64,000 nt of DNA from Saprospirales bacterium (GCA_016703765.1 JADJBL010000010.1:62001-126000); one strand, 5' to 3'; shown: positions 9,593-18,614, numbered from the stretch's first letter. Numbers and translations: made by a program. The notes: generated by a model from the letters alone, not told the origin.

Positions 9593-10981
9593 ATGGATGC
9601 GCTGTCTGCTTTACAAAACAACCCCACGCTCAAGGAAGTACCGATTGAACAATTGGAATGGCTCCTCGCCAGAGGGGAGGTCATCGAATACGGAGAGGGA
9701 GACACCCTCTTTGAACCGGGCGCTCTTATTGAGTATATGTTTATCAACCTCAAGGGTGTCGTTCAAATCTATAACTTCCAGGCTGGGCAGCGGCGCGATG
9801 TATTCGTGATCGAGCCCAATGATATCACGGGAGCGCTTCCTTATTCCAGGGGCCGGACTGCCAACGCGTTTGCGGCGGCTATAGAGCCCTGCATCATTTT
9901 CCGGCTGCACCGGGATTTGTTCCCCGAGATGACGCGCCTGCATTATGAGCTGACCAGTGTATTGGTCCACGAGATGACCGACCGGGTGCGCGAAATGGGC
10001 AAGATCCAGCAGCTGAACGAAAAAATGATGTCGCTCGGCAAGCTATCGGCCGGCCTGGCGCACGAGCTGAACAATCCGGCCTCTGCCATCGTACGCAGTT
10101 CTTCCGCCCTGAAAACTCACCTGGCCCATACCCCCGACAAGTTTAAAAAGGTCATGGCCATCGAAGCGACCAACCGGCAGGTGGACGAAGTAAACCAGGT
10201 GATGTTCGAACGGATACAGGCCGGACAAAACCATTCGTTTTCCCTCATGGAACGCTCCAAATTGGAGGACGAGTTGCTCGACTGGCTCGAAGATCACGGC
10301 ATCGGGGATGCCTTTGACCTTGCCCCCGTGCTGATGGAGTTCGGCTTTAAACCCTCCCATTTGGAACAACTGGAGCAAATCCTCGAGGGTAAACACCTCG
10401 ATCCGGTGATCCATTGGATTTGTAACAATCTGGTTACAGAGAAGATCGTGACAGAGATCCAGGAAGCCTCCCAGCGGATCGGCCATTTGGTGGATTCGAT
10501 CAAATCCTATACCCACATGGACCGTGGGAATACCAAATCGCTGGTTCATATCGAAGAGGGGCTGCGCAATACCCTTGTGCTGCTGAACCACAAACTGAAG
10601 GAAAAAAATATCGAGCTGCGTTTCCATATCCCGGAAGACCTGCCCGAAATTTCTATTTTCGTAGGCGAGCTCAATCAGGTCTGGACCAACCTGATCGACA
10701 ACGCCATCGATGCGATGAGCCATAGCGGGGTTTTGGAAATCGTTTGTTCGGTAAATCATAAATGGCTCAAAACCAGTATTATAGACAACGGAACAGGCAT
10801 TCCGCCCGAGATCATCGAGACCATATTCGATCCTTTCGTTACGACCAAGGAAATAGGGAAAGGAACGGGTCTGGGTTTGGATATTGTCCGAAAAATTATT
10901 TCGGCGCATCAGGGAGAGATCACCGTTCAGTCGAAACCCGGCAGAACGGAGTTTGTCGTGTGCCTGCCGCTGGAAGGATAG
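9593..10981 (+). CDS. Sensor histidine kinase with N-terminal cyclic-nucleotide-binding domain
   Basis: 462 residues from the ATG at 9593 (a GTG at 9557 is an alternative). Residues about 10-130 form a cNMP-binding beta-roll (GEGDTLFEPGALIEYMFI) and there is no membrane segment, so it is a cytosolic sensor. The dimerisation box contains LAHELNNPAS with His157. The ATPase boxes are complete: an N box LIDNAIDAMS, then IDNGTGIP, FDPFVTTKE and GKGTGLGLDIV. It is first in a tight operon, 12 bases before the response-regulator fusion that is its obvious partner. The ligand is unknown; the class resembles kinases paired with REC-thioredoxin-reductase proteins in other bacteria. Confidence 0.92.
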   Translation: MDALSALQNNPTLKEVPIEQLEWLLARGEVIEYGEGDTLFEPGALIEYMFINLKGVVQIYNFQAGQRRDVFVIEPNDITGALPYSRGRTANAFAAAIEPCIIFRLHRDLFPEMTRLHYELTSVLVHEMTDRVREMGKIQQLNEKMMSLGKLSAGLAHELNNPASAIVRSSSALKTHLAHTPDKFKKVMAIEATNRQVDEVNQVMFERIQAGQNHSFSLMERSKLEDELLDWLEDHGIGDAFDLAPVLMEFGFKPSHLEQLEQILEGKHLDPVIHWICNNLVTEKIVTEIQEASQRIGHLVDSIKSYTHMDRGNTKSLVHIEEGLRNTLVLLNHKLKEKNIELRFHIPEDLPEISIFVGELNQVWTNLIDNAIDAMSHSGVLEIVCSVNHKWLKTSIIDNGTGIPPEIIETIFDPFVTTKEIGKGTGLGLDIVRKIISAHQGEITVQSKPGRTEFVVCLPLEG

Positions 10982-10993
10982 ACCTCAAAAAAT

Positions 10994-12655
10994 ATGAAAC
11001 AACCCATTATTCTATCCGTGGACGATGACCCACAGGTGCAGCGTGCTCTTCAGCGCGACCTGCGCAGTCATTTCCGCCAGGATTACAAGGTGTTGAGCAC
11101 CACCTCGGCCGCCGATGCCCTTCAATCGCTGGAGGAGTTGAAAAAACAGCACGAGGAAGTTGCCCTACTCGTATCAGACCAGCGAATGCCGGAAATGGAA
11201 GGCGTCGCTTTTCTGGAACTCGCCAAAAAACTATACCCCGATGCCCGAACCGTCCTGCTGACAGCCTATTCCGATATCGACGCGGCCGTAAAGGCCATCA
11301 ACGATGTGGGCTTGAACTATTATCTATCCAAACCCTGGGACCCTCCCGAAGAAAAGCTCTATCCGGTGTTGGAGGATTTGCTGGAAGATTGGCAAATGAG
11401 CTTTAAACCGGAATTTGAAGGCCTGCGGGTAATCGGGTATCAGTTTTCACCCAAAACCCACGAGCTCAAGGATTTCCTTTCCGGAAATCTTTTCCCATAT
11501 CAATGGCTGGACGTCGCCACCAGCGAAAAAGCGCAGGAGGCGATGCAGCTGTATGGAATAAAAGGCAGCGATCTGCCCGCCGTACTCTTCGAGGATGGAA
11601 CATACCTCGCCCAGCCCCCAAGAACCCTGCTCGCAGAAAAGCTGGGTTTAACGGTAAAGGCTTCCCAGGATATCTACGACGTAGTGATCATCGGCGCAGG
11701 GCCTGCCGGACTGGCAGCTGCTGTTTACGGGGGCTCCGAAGGCCTTCGCACCCTGCTGGTGGAAAAACGCGCCCCGGGAGGACAGGCGGGTACGAGCTCC
11801 AGGATCGAAAACTACCTGGGTTTCCCTTCGGGGCTGACCGGTTCGGAACTCGCCCGCCGCGCTGTGGCGCAGGCAAGCAGATTCGGAGTAGAAATCCTTG
11901 CTTCTCATGAAGTTACAGGCATTCACCTCCAGGATAATTACAAGATATTGCACCTCTCGGATGGCAGCGAGATCGTTTCGAAAAGCCTGGTCGTCAGCAC
12001 TGGCGTGGAATACCGGAAACTGGAAAAAGGGGGATTGGACCGGTTCACGGGAGCCGGGGTGTATTACGGCGCCGCGACCACGGAGGCCCATAGCTGCCTC
12101 GGCAAGGACGTCTATGTAGTAGGAGGAGGAAACTCGGCCGGGCAAGGTGCCATGTACCTGTCCCGGTTTGCCGCCAACGTGTTTATTGTGATCCGGAAGT
12201 CTGACCTCAGCTCCACCATGTCGCAATACCTCATCGAACAGATAGCAGGCACCCCGAACATCCAGCTGGTCAACGAATCGGAAGTCCTGGAAGCACATGG
12301 TCAGGACCATCTGGAGGAGATCGTGTTGGAGCATTTACCGAGCAAAACCCAACGCAAGGTTCCTGCCGCGGCCCTGTTTGTATTTATTGGCACGAGGCCC
12401 ATCACGGAGTGGATGAACCTCGAAATCATACGCGATGAAAAGGGGTTTTTGGAAACAGGTCGAAACCTGCTGGTTTACGATGCCTTCCGAAAAAGCTGGA
12501 AACTCGACCGGGAACCTTACCTGTTGGAAACCTGCGTGCCCGGTATTTTTGCCGCCGGCGATGTGAGGTCCACCGCTATGAACCGGGTGGCCTCGGCAGT
12601 GGGCGAGGGAGCGATGGCCATCAGTTTTGTGCACAAGTATTTGTCCGAAGTATGA
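10994..12655 (+). CDS. Response regulator fused to a thioredoxin-reductase-like flavoprotein
   Basis: 553 residues in three parts. Residues 5-125: a receiver domain with SVDDDP, phospho-acceptor Asp62 in SDQRMP and the conserved Lys in LSKPWD. About 135-220: a small glutaredoxin/thioredoxin-like spacer without a Cys pair. About 228-550: a class-II pyridine-nucleotide disulfide oxidoreductase with FAD motif IIGAGPAGLAAAVYGGSEG, NAD(P)H motif VVGGGNSAGQGAMYLSRF and FAD closure GIFAAGDVRS. The redox CxxC of true thioredoxin reductase (CATC) is replaced by GAATTEA after GVYY, so it cannot reduce thioredoxin by the usual route. The output of this two-component system is thus an enzyme and not a DNA-binding domain. 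Four-base overlap with egtB. Confidence 0.92.
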   Translation: MKQPIILSVDDDPQVQRALQRDLRSHFRQDYKVLSTTSAADALQSLEELKKQHEEVALLVSDQRMPEMEGVAFLELAKKLYPDARTVLLTAYSDIDAAVKAINDVGLNYYLSKPWDPPEEKLYPVLEDLLEDWQMSFKPEFEGLRVIGYQFSPKTHELKDFLSGNLFPYQWLDVATSEKAQEAMQLYGIKGSDLPAVLFEDGTYLAQPPRTLLAEKLGLTVKASQDIYDVVIIGAGPAGLAAAVYGGSEGLRTLLVEKRAPGGQAGTSSRIENYLGFPSGLTGSELARRAVAQASRFGVEILASHEVTGIHLQDNYKILHLSDGSEIVSKSLVVSTGVEYRKLEKGGLDRFTGAGVYYGAATTEAHSCLGKDVYVVGGGNSAGQGAMYLSRFAANVFIVIRKSDLSSTMSQYLIEQIAGTPNIQLVNESEVLEAHGQDHLEEIVLEHLPSKTQRKVPAAALFVFIGTRPITEWMNLEIIRDEKGFLETGRNLLVYDAFRKSWKLDREPYLLETCVPGIFAAGDVRSTAMNRVASAVGEGAMAISFVHKYLSEV

Positions 12656-13824
12656 TCCTTGCCCGGGAATTACAGGAGCGATATATTCGGGTCCGCAGTC
12701 GAACCGAGGCGATCTGCCGCGGTCTGGAGGTGGAGGACTACGTGGTTCAACCCGTCGTGGATGTGAGCCCGCCCAAGTGGCATATCGGGCATTCGACCTG
12801 GTTTTTCGAGACCTTTCTCCTTGAGCCTTTTCTTCCCGGATACCGGCCTTTTCATCCCGATTTCGGATTTTTGTTCAACAGCTACTACGAAACCATCGGA
12901 AAGCGGGTGCTTCGGGCCGAGCGAGGCAATATGACCAGGCCAACGGTGAAAGAAGTCTATCGATACAGGGCCGCCGTGGACGAGGCGATGGGAAGGCTTT
13001 TGGAAACAATGGAATTATCCTCTGAATTGATCGCTACCCTGGAGCTGGGTTTGCAACACGAGCAACAGCACCAAGAGCTTTTGGTCACCGACATCAAATA
13101 TATACTGGGGCATAACCCTCTTTTCCCAGCTGTGCAAATCCAACGGGAACACGACCTGGCCGAGACCGCCGAATCCGGTTGGTTGGAAACCGCGGAAGGG
13201 GTTTATGAGATCGGGCACTCCGGCGAAGGCTTTTGTTTTGACAATGAACTGGGACGCCACAAAATGTACCTAGCTTCATTTCGCATCGGGAAAGCGCTGA
13301 TATCCAATGCCGAATACCTCGAGTTTATTCGCGCCGGCGGTTATGAGCACTTTGCATTCTGGCTCGCCGAAGGTTGGGACTGGGTTCGATCCGCTCAGGT
13401 GAAAGCACCCCTGTATTGGCATTTCATCGAAGGTGAATGGTTTAATTACACCTTTGAAGGCTTGCAAGTCCTGGATCCGAATGCGCCTGTATGCCATATC
13501 AGTTTCTTCGAGGCGGACGCTTTTGCCAGATGGAAAGGGTGTCGTCTGCCGACCGAAGCAGAATGGGAGGTTGCAGCGCCTTTTCTAACCTGGGGTCATC
13601 GCTGGGAGTGGACCAATTCGGCTTACCTACCTTACCCGGGGTTTCAGGCTGCACCGGGGGCGGTGGGAGAGTACAACGGAAAGTTCATGTCCAACCAGAT
13701 GGTGTTGCGGGGCGCTTCGGAGACAACGCCGATGGGCCATTCCCGGATCACCTACCGCAATTTTTTTCAACCCGAAAAACGGTGGCAGTTCACCGGGCTG
13801 CGACTCGCCCAAAACGCCTTTTAA
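12652..13824 (+). CDS. egtB: Ergothioneine biosynthesis sulfoxide synthase EgtB
   Basis: Non-haem iron enzyme that joins hercynine to a thiol (Cys or gamma-Glu-Cys) with O2 to make a sulfoxide. 390 residues: an N-terminal DinB-type bundle with WHIGH (His44/His47) and the HX3HXE iron site HEQQHQE (His136, His140), then an FGE-sulfatase/SUMF1 domain (about 180-388) with RLPTEAEWE and the final GLRLAQ. No EgtA or EgtC is nearby, so direct use of cysteine, as in some thermophile EgtB enzymes, is possible (inference). It overlaps the flavoprotein gene by ATGA and stays in operon with the bestrophin, carbonic anhydrase and egtD. Confidence 0.95.
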   Translation: MILARELQERYIRVRSRTEAICRGLEVEDYVVQPVVDVSPPKWHIGHSTWFFETFLLEPFLPGYRPFHPDFGFLFNSYYETIGKRVLRAERGNMTRPTVKEVYRYRAAVDEAMGRLLETMELSSELIATLELGLQHEQQHQELLVTDIKYILGHNPLFPAVQIQREHDLAETAESGWLETAEGVYEIGHSGEGFCFDNELGRHKMYLASFRIGKALISNAEYLEFIRAGGYEHFAFWLAEGWDWVRSAQVKAPLYWHFIEGEWFNYTFEGLQVLDPNAPVCHISFFEADAFARWKGCRLPTEAEWEVAAPFLTWGHRWEWTNSAYLPYPGFQAAPGAVGEYNGKFMSNQMVLRGASETTPMGHSRITYRNFFQPEKRWQFTGLRLAQNAF

Positions 13825-13835
13825 AACTTCCAGCT

Positions 13836-14759
13836 ATGATATATTACGAATCCAACAAAAACTTCTTCGGCGATATGGGGCACCTCACCCGGAGCTGGAC
13901 TATGCGAAAGGTCCTGCGGGCTTCGGGCGCCATAGGCCTGTATTGCTTGCTGGTCTGCATCGTCGTATATTGGTTTGACCTTAAATTCGAGCTACCGGCC
14001 AATCTTTTTTCGCTCATCGGTATCGTGCTCAGTATTCTGCTGGTTTTTAGGACCAATACGGCCTATGACCGCTGGTGGGAGGGCAGGAACCAATGGGGCG
14101 CGCTGGTAAATCACTGCCGGAATCTAGCCACAATGGCCCATGCCACATTTCCCTCCGAGGATAAAAACCTCAGAAAGGAATTTGCCACGGGCATCGCCAA
14201 TTTTTGCATCGCGCTCAAAGACCATCTCCGGGCCGGGGTAAAGAAGGAGGAGCTATTGTTGCTGACAGATCAAACCCGGGCACAGCTCGAAACCCGGAAT
14301 CACATTCCGGCTTATTTTTCCTCGCAATTGCACATCCAGATACAGACCCTTTACCGGAGCGGGGTCATCTCCGACTCCGACTTGCTGAATTTCAAACCCC
14401 ATCTTCAGGCCCTGCTGGATATAACCGGGGCCTGCGAGCGGATCCGCAAGACCCCTATTCCGTTTTCCTATGCCGTATATGTGAAGGTGCTTGTTTTTGC
14501 CTATATACTGATGCTGCCCTTTGGTATGGTGCCCGATTTCGGATTTATGAGCATCCCCATCGTCATGTTCCTGGGTTTTACTTTCATCGGGATCGAAATG
14601 ATGGCACAGGAGATCGAGGAGCCATTCGGCCTGGACTGCAATGACCTGCCGACCAGCGACATAGCCCACACCATCAAGAGCAACGTCTTTGAGATATTGG
14701 AAGTGACGCACAAACACGTGGAAGAGGAGAAAACCGAATTGTACGAAAAAATCCATTAA
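13836..14759 (+). CDS. Bestrophin family anion channel (UPF0187/RFP-TM)
   Basis: 307 residues from the ATG at 13836, 12 bases after egtB. It has the N-terminal motif SWTMRKVLRASGAIGLYCLL, then LLVFRTNTAYDRWWEGRNQW, the strongest bestrophin signature, and a C-terminal pair of membrane segments ending LGFTFIGIEMMAQEIEEPFG. Bacterial bestrophins are pentameric channels; some conduct cations, and related proteins in algae and cyanobacteria carry bicarbonate. Sitting directly before a carbonic anhydrase suggests bicarbonate or CO2-related flux, but ion selectivity cannot be read here. Confidence 0.92.
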   Translation: MIYYESNKNFFGDMGHLTRSWTMRKVLRASGAIGLYCLLVCIVVYWFDLKFELPANLFSLIGIVLSILLVFRTNTAYDRWWEGRNQWGALVNHCRNLATMAHATFPSEDKNLRKEFATGIANFCIALKDHLRAGVKKEELLLLTDQTRAQLETRNHIPAYFSSQLHIQIQTLYRSGVISDSDLLNFKPHLQALLDITGACERIRKTPIPFSYAVYVKVLVFAYILMLPFGMVPDFGFMSIPIVMFLGFTFIGIEMMAQEIEEPFGLDCNDLPTSDIAHTIKSNVFEILEVTHKHVEEEKTELYEKIH

Positions 14760-14768
14760 AAACCACCT

Positions 14769-15422
14769 ATGGCACTTATCGACAGCATAAACCAGCTCAT
14801 CCGGAATAACTCGGATTGGGTGGAACGACAGGAAGCCACCAACCCCGATTTTTTCAAACAACTCGCCTCCGGGCAGCAGCCGAAATTCCTTTGGATCGGT
14901 TGTTCGGACAGCAGGGTTCCGCCCGATGTCGTTACGCAAACCCTGCCGGGAGAAATATTTGTGCATCGAAATATCGCAAACCTCGTCGTCCAAACCGATA
15001 TGAACCTTCTCAGCGTGCTCCAGTACGCCGTAGAGGTGCTCAAGGTGGAACACGTGATCGTGTGCGGCCATTACGGCTGCGGGGGCGTGAAGACGGCCAT
15101 GGGCAACCACCAGTACGGCCTGATCGACAACTGGCTCCGGCAGATCAAGGATACCCAAAACTACTATTGGCAGCAACTCGATCCCCTCGACGAAGAGGAG
15201 CGCTTCCGGCGCCTGGTCGAGTTAAATGTGATCGAACAGGTGTATAACCTCGGTAAAACCAACATCGTTCAGAACGCCTGGGCAGGGGAGAGGCGGCCCT
15301 ATCTCCACGGCTGGGTGTTCGATTTGGGCACCGGCAGGATTAAACAACAGACTTCCATGATCAACGACGAGGAAACCCTGAAAGAGGTCTGCAAATTTGA
15401 GCAAAAGGTCATCGGTCATTGA
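14769..15422 (+). CDS. can: Beta-class carbonic anhydrase
   Basis: Cytosolic zinc enzyme interconverting CO2 and bicarbonate, 217 residues. Zinc ligands and the catalytic dyad are intact: CSDSR (Cys45, Asp47, Arg49) and CGHYGCGG (His101, Cys104). The length and MALIDSINQLIRNNSDW start match the bacterial Can type. It lies 9 bases after the bestrophin gene, and its TGA overlaps the TTG start of egtD. Bicarbonate supply for carboxylases or pH control are usual roles; here it is probably functionally tied to the bestrophin. Confidence 0.95.
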   Translation: MALIDSINQLIRNNSDWVERQEATNPDFFKQLASGQQPKFLWIGCSDSRVPPDVVTQTLPGEIFVHRNIANLVVQTDMNLLSVLQYAVEVLKVEHVIVCGHYGCGGVKTAMGNHQYGLIDNWLRQIKDTQNYYWQQLDPLDEEERFRRLVELNVIEQVYNLGKTNIVQNAWAGERRPYLHGWVFDLGTGRIKQQTSMINDEETLKEVCKFEQKVIGH

Positions 15423-16357
15423 ATGCCTTCGCTGCAGATATTCTGGCCGGGCTGAACGAAAAGCCCAAAAGGCTCCCCTCCAGGTACTTTTACGACGAGG
15501 CGGGCAGTGAATTGTTCAAGAAAATCATGACCCTGCCGGAATATTACCTCACCCGCCTGGAGTTGGGAATCCTGGAAGCCGAAAGGGAATCCATCCGCCA
15601 GGCCATAGGCCCGGAGCCCTTTGAAATGGTCGATCTGGGCGCCGGCAGTGGAGAAAAGAGCAAAATACTCCTCCGGCATTTCCTCCGATTTGAGACTGAT
15701 TTCCGATACCTGCCCGTGGATATCTCCGAAAATGCACTGTCCATCCTGGTGCGGGAACTCCAACTCGAATTTCCGGAGATCAAAGCCCAGGGTTTCGCAG
15801 GAGATTATTTCCAAAATTTCCGGGAACTTCCCTTCCAGCCCGAACGCCGCAGAGTCGTCCTGTTCCTGGGCTCCAACATCGGCAACTTTAGCGACGCAGA
15901 GGCCAGGTCCTTTTTACATTATATTGCCAACGGCCTCCGGCCCAAGGACCTCCTGCTGATCGGCTTCGACCTGATGAAAGACCCGGATGTGATCCTTGCG
16001 GCTTACGACGATTCTTCCGGCGTCACCCGAGAGTTCAACCTCAACCTCCTGACCCGCATCAACAGGGAACTCGACGCCGATTTCGATATCAAGACTTTTA
16101 AACATTGGGCTACCTACAATCCCCTAACCGGGGCCTGCGAGAGCTACCTGATCAGCGCAAGGGAGCAAACAGTTTCCCTGGGCGCACTTGGTCAAAGTAT
16201 CCATTTCGATGCCTGGGAGGCCATTCACATGGAGTTGTCCCAAAAATACGATCGCCATACGATTGAAGATCTTGCCCTTTCAGGAGGTTTTCAACCCATT
16301 CGGAACTATGAGGACCCGGATGGCCATTACCTGCTCGCTTTATGGGGGCGGGTTTGA
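15419..16357 (+). CDS. egtD: L-histidine N-alpha-methyltransferase EgtD
   Basis: SAM-dependent enzyme that trimethylates histidine to hercynine, the substrate of EgtB. 312 residues with the EgtD pattern: SRYFYDEAGSELFKKI, PEYYLTRLE, the SAM loop MVDLGAGSGEKS and FLGSNIGNF, ending with a LLALWG-type strand. The only workable start is TTG at 15419, overlapping the carbonic anhydrase stop (TTGA), with an AAAGG about nine bases before it; the ATG at 15423 is out of frame. This implies translational coupling. Its stop abuts the convergent helix-hairpin-helix gene. With egtB it makes ergothioneine synthesis likely; an EgtE lyase is not in this window. Confidence 0.94.
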   Translation: MNAFAADILAGLNEKPKRLPSRYFYDEAGSELFKKIMTLPEYYLTRLELGILEAERESIRQAIGPEPFEMVDLGAGSGEKSKILLRHFLRFETDFRYLPVDISENALSILVRELQLEFPEIKAQGFAGDYFQNFRELPFQPERRRVVLFLGSNIGNFSDAEARSFLHYIANGLRPKDLLLIGFDLMKDPDVILAAYDDSSGVTREFNLNLLTRINRELDADFDIKTFKHWATYNPLTGACESYLISAREQTVSLGALGQSIHFDAWEAIHMELSQKYDRHTIEDLALSGGFQPIRNYEDPDGHYLLALWGRV

Positions 16358-18454
16358 TCAAAAACTCCAATTCACCTGCGCCCCCAGCTCCGATCTGGTA
16401 TCCCCGGGCGTGGAACTAACCCCGGAGCCGATCTCCAGGTTGCCGGGAAAGAAAGAGGTCGCATATCTCGCCTCCAGTGTCAGGTTTGGGATTCCCTTGT
16501 AACGGATATTGAAATAGAACCTGGAGCCCCGGTCGTAATAGGCCGGGATGGAAAAGCTATATAACAGGTCATTTTCAAACGAGTAAAACCGCACATCGTA
16601 CCCATCCGTATCGAAAAGGGCGAAGCGGGTGCTGAACGAAAAGGGGATTCCCAGCGGCTTGTACAGCACATCCTGGTAAAAGACCATGCCGGTTTGGGGT
16701 CCCGGCGCTCCTTCGTTTAAAAAGCGTCCCCACTCAAGCCTGGAGCGGAGCTCCAGGGACTTGTGGAGCTGGAAACTGAGATGCCAGCGGGAGAAAAACA
16801 GGTCGCGGGTTGCCAGGGTATTGGTGTTATCTGTTTTTACAGGATTGTTTCGCTCCTTCGTCTCTCCCCGGATCTGCCAATAGGCCTCCCAACTTCTTTT
16901 TTTAAAAAAGGTAAAGCGCAACAGCCAGTCGTGCCCATAAGAAGGCGCGTCGGTCTGGTACCGAAGCCAGGGATGCTTCCATAAGTCGAAATAGGCATTG
17001 ATCCGCAGCAGCCGGATGGGGCGGATCTCCGCGCCCAGGAAGAATCCGGTTTCGTTATTGGCGCCAGTCGTTTCTGCGAAAGGGGCGCCGTAGAAGGTCT
17101 GAAACCGGGGAGAAAAATGGCGCACCAGCACCGACAAGTCTATTTTTCGATCCAGGCCGGCCAGCAAGCCGTTGATCGTGGCCATGGCGCCATTGTCGCT
17201 CAGGGCTGTTTCCCCGAAAAAGTGCAGGTTTTGAACCCGCCAGGCGTAGTCGATACTCAGGTTGAGCAGGCGGTCGCCCCGGAAATAAAAGAGGTTGTAG
17301 GGTTGGGGGTTCCTGGAAAGGGTTTTGTCGAGGCGGTCGTAGACCAGGTTGGCGGCAATCTGCCCCTTTGGAAAACGCCTGAGCAGGTTGGCCCCCGCGG
17401 TGGTTTGCCTAAAGGCCTTTTCATCCTCAATTTCCGAGGCCGTGCGGTGAAGCCCTGCCAGCAGAATAGAAGTGATGGAGAGAGGAAGCTCCCCCTCCTC
17501 CGGGTCAGCCGCTTCAGACACATTCGCATCGCGGCGGCGGCTGGAGAGGAAAAAAGTCGTTTCCCAATTCTTGCCCAGGCCAAGCGTCGCCGCCCCGCCG
17601 CGAAAGAAGCTGGCCTCGTTAACAGAGCTGAAAGCGGAGAGCGCCCTTCCCCCGCGTTTGATATCCATACTGGAAGGGCTTTTTCCGTACCCGAAACCGG
17701 TGTTGAGGATCAGGCCCTGTCCGAAGCTGACCGAGTAATCTCCCAGGGCCACCGCTTTCAGGGTCTTATTGTAATCCCGCATGAACACATGGGCCGAATA
17801 GAAATCAAAGCCCTGCGGGTTGCTTCCGCGAAAAAAGGCCTCGCCGGGATCCTTTTCGGCGGTGATGCCAATGCTGAAGCGGTTTTGATAGACATGTCGT
17901 ACCCGAAAGTACAGGTGGTTCGGGTCGCCCTCAAAAAAACTCGACTCGGGGCTGGAGGGAGGCAAAAAGCCCTTTTGAGGCTCCAATTGCCGGTACCACC
18001 TCAAGTAAAGGTCCGTCCTGCCATCGGTAAACCATTGTTTCGGAGAGAGTTGAAGGTCGGCCAACTCCGAACCCACCGTGACGAAAGGCAAGATCTGCCT
18101 GATATCGGACAGTTCAAATCCAGGAATGGCCTGCAATTCGTATACCGCTAGCAAAGGACCAGAAATATCCCGGTATTGCAACAAACGCATGACCTGTTGC
18201 TCGGTAAACAGGCCCGATTCCCTCAATTCAAGTTCTCCGGCCTTGTTGAGTTGCAGGGGCCGCTTGAGGTAGCGGGCCTGGTTTTCAAAAAGGGTGTTGA
18301 AATCGAAAGTTTCGGCGGCTTCGTCGCGGTCCTGGAAGATATCCTCCAAACGGATAGCCGGATCGGGGAGAACGGGAGGAATGGTGTCGGGTTGTGCAAA
18401 GATGCCCTTTGCAAGCAGGAAAGCAGAAAACCACAAAGACCATTTCCTTTTCAT
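16358..18454 (-). CDS. Helix-hairpin-helix protein with C-terminal outer-membrane beta-barrel-like region
   Basis: About 698 residues from MKRKW at 18454 (an in-frame ATG at 18478 adds eight hydrophilic residues). A signal peptide ends near AKGIFAQ. Residues about 65-130 carry two ComEA-like helix-hairpin-helix units (LNKAGELELRESGLFTEQQV; LLAVYELQAIPGFELSDIR). The rest (about 150-698) is rich in alternating aromatic and polar strands and ends QVNWSF, as outer-membrane barrels do with a terminal aromatic residue. The family is common in Bacteroidota and annotated only by its HhH part. A role in DNA binding or uptake at the outer membrane is tempting but unproven. It is convergent with egtD with no gap. 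Confidence 0.8.
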   Translation of the reverse strand: MKRKWSLWFSAFLLAKGIFAQPDTIPPVLPDPAIRLEDIFQDRDEAAETFDFNTLFENQARYLKRPLQLNKAGELELRESGLFTEQQVMRLLQYRDISGPLLAVYELQAIPGFELSDIRQILPFVTVGSELADLQLSPKQWFTDGRTDLYLRWYRQLEPQKGFLPPSSPESSFFEGDPNHLYFRVRHVYQNRFSIGITAEKDPGEAFFRGSNPQGFDFYSAHVFMRDYNKTLKAVALGDYSVSFGQGLILNTGFGYGKSPSSMDIKRGGRALSAFSSVNEASFFRGGAATLGLGKNWETTFFLSSRRRDANVSEAADPEEGELPLSITSILLAGLHRTASEIEDEKAFRQTTAGANLLRRFPKGQIAANLVYDRLDKTLSRNPQPYNLFYFRGDRLLNLSIDYAWRVQNLHFFGETALSDNGAMATINGLLAGLDRKIDLSVLVRHFSPRFQTFYGAPFAETTGANNETGFFLGAEIRPIRLLRINAYFDLWKHPWLRYQTDAPSYGHDWLLRFTFFKKRSWEAYWQIRGETKERNNPVKTDNTNTLATRDLFFSRWHLSFQLHKSLELRSRLEWGRFLNEGAPGPQTGMVFYQDVLYKPLGIPFSFSTRFALFDTDGYDVRFYSFENDLLYSFSIPAYYDRGSRFYFNIRYKGIPNLTLEARYATSFFPGNLEIGSGVSSTPGDTRSELGAQVNWSF

Positions 18455-18535
18455 ACAGATCATGTCGGCCATTGGCAATTCCCGAAGATAGAACGGGCTT
18501 TTCTACGGAGCAAAAATATTTTTACTCCCTGCCCC

Positions 18536-18566
18536 TTTCCCGGTAGGAGGTATTTTTTTACCTTTG
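18536..18566 (+). promoter_or_regulatory. Putative promoter of the glutamine synthetase gene
   Basis: TTTC (18536-18539), 19 bases, then TACCTTTG (18559-18566): one mismatch to TTTG-N19-TAnnTTTG. It would give a leader of about 160 bases that contains the hairpin at 18615-18691. Confidence 0.6.
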
Positions 18567-18614
18567 CCCCATCTTAACCATTTCCTAAGCAAAACCATTC
18601 TTTAACAGTTTAAA

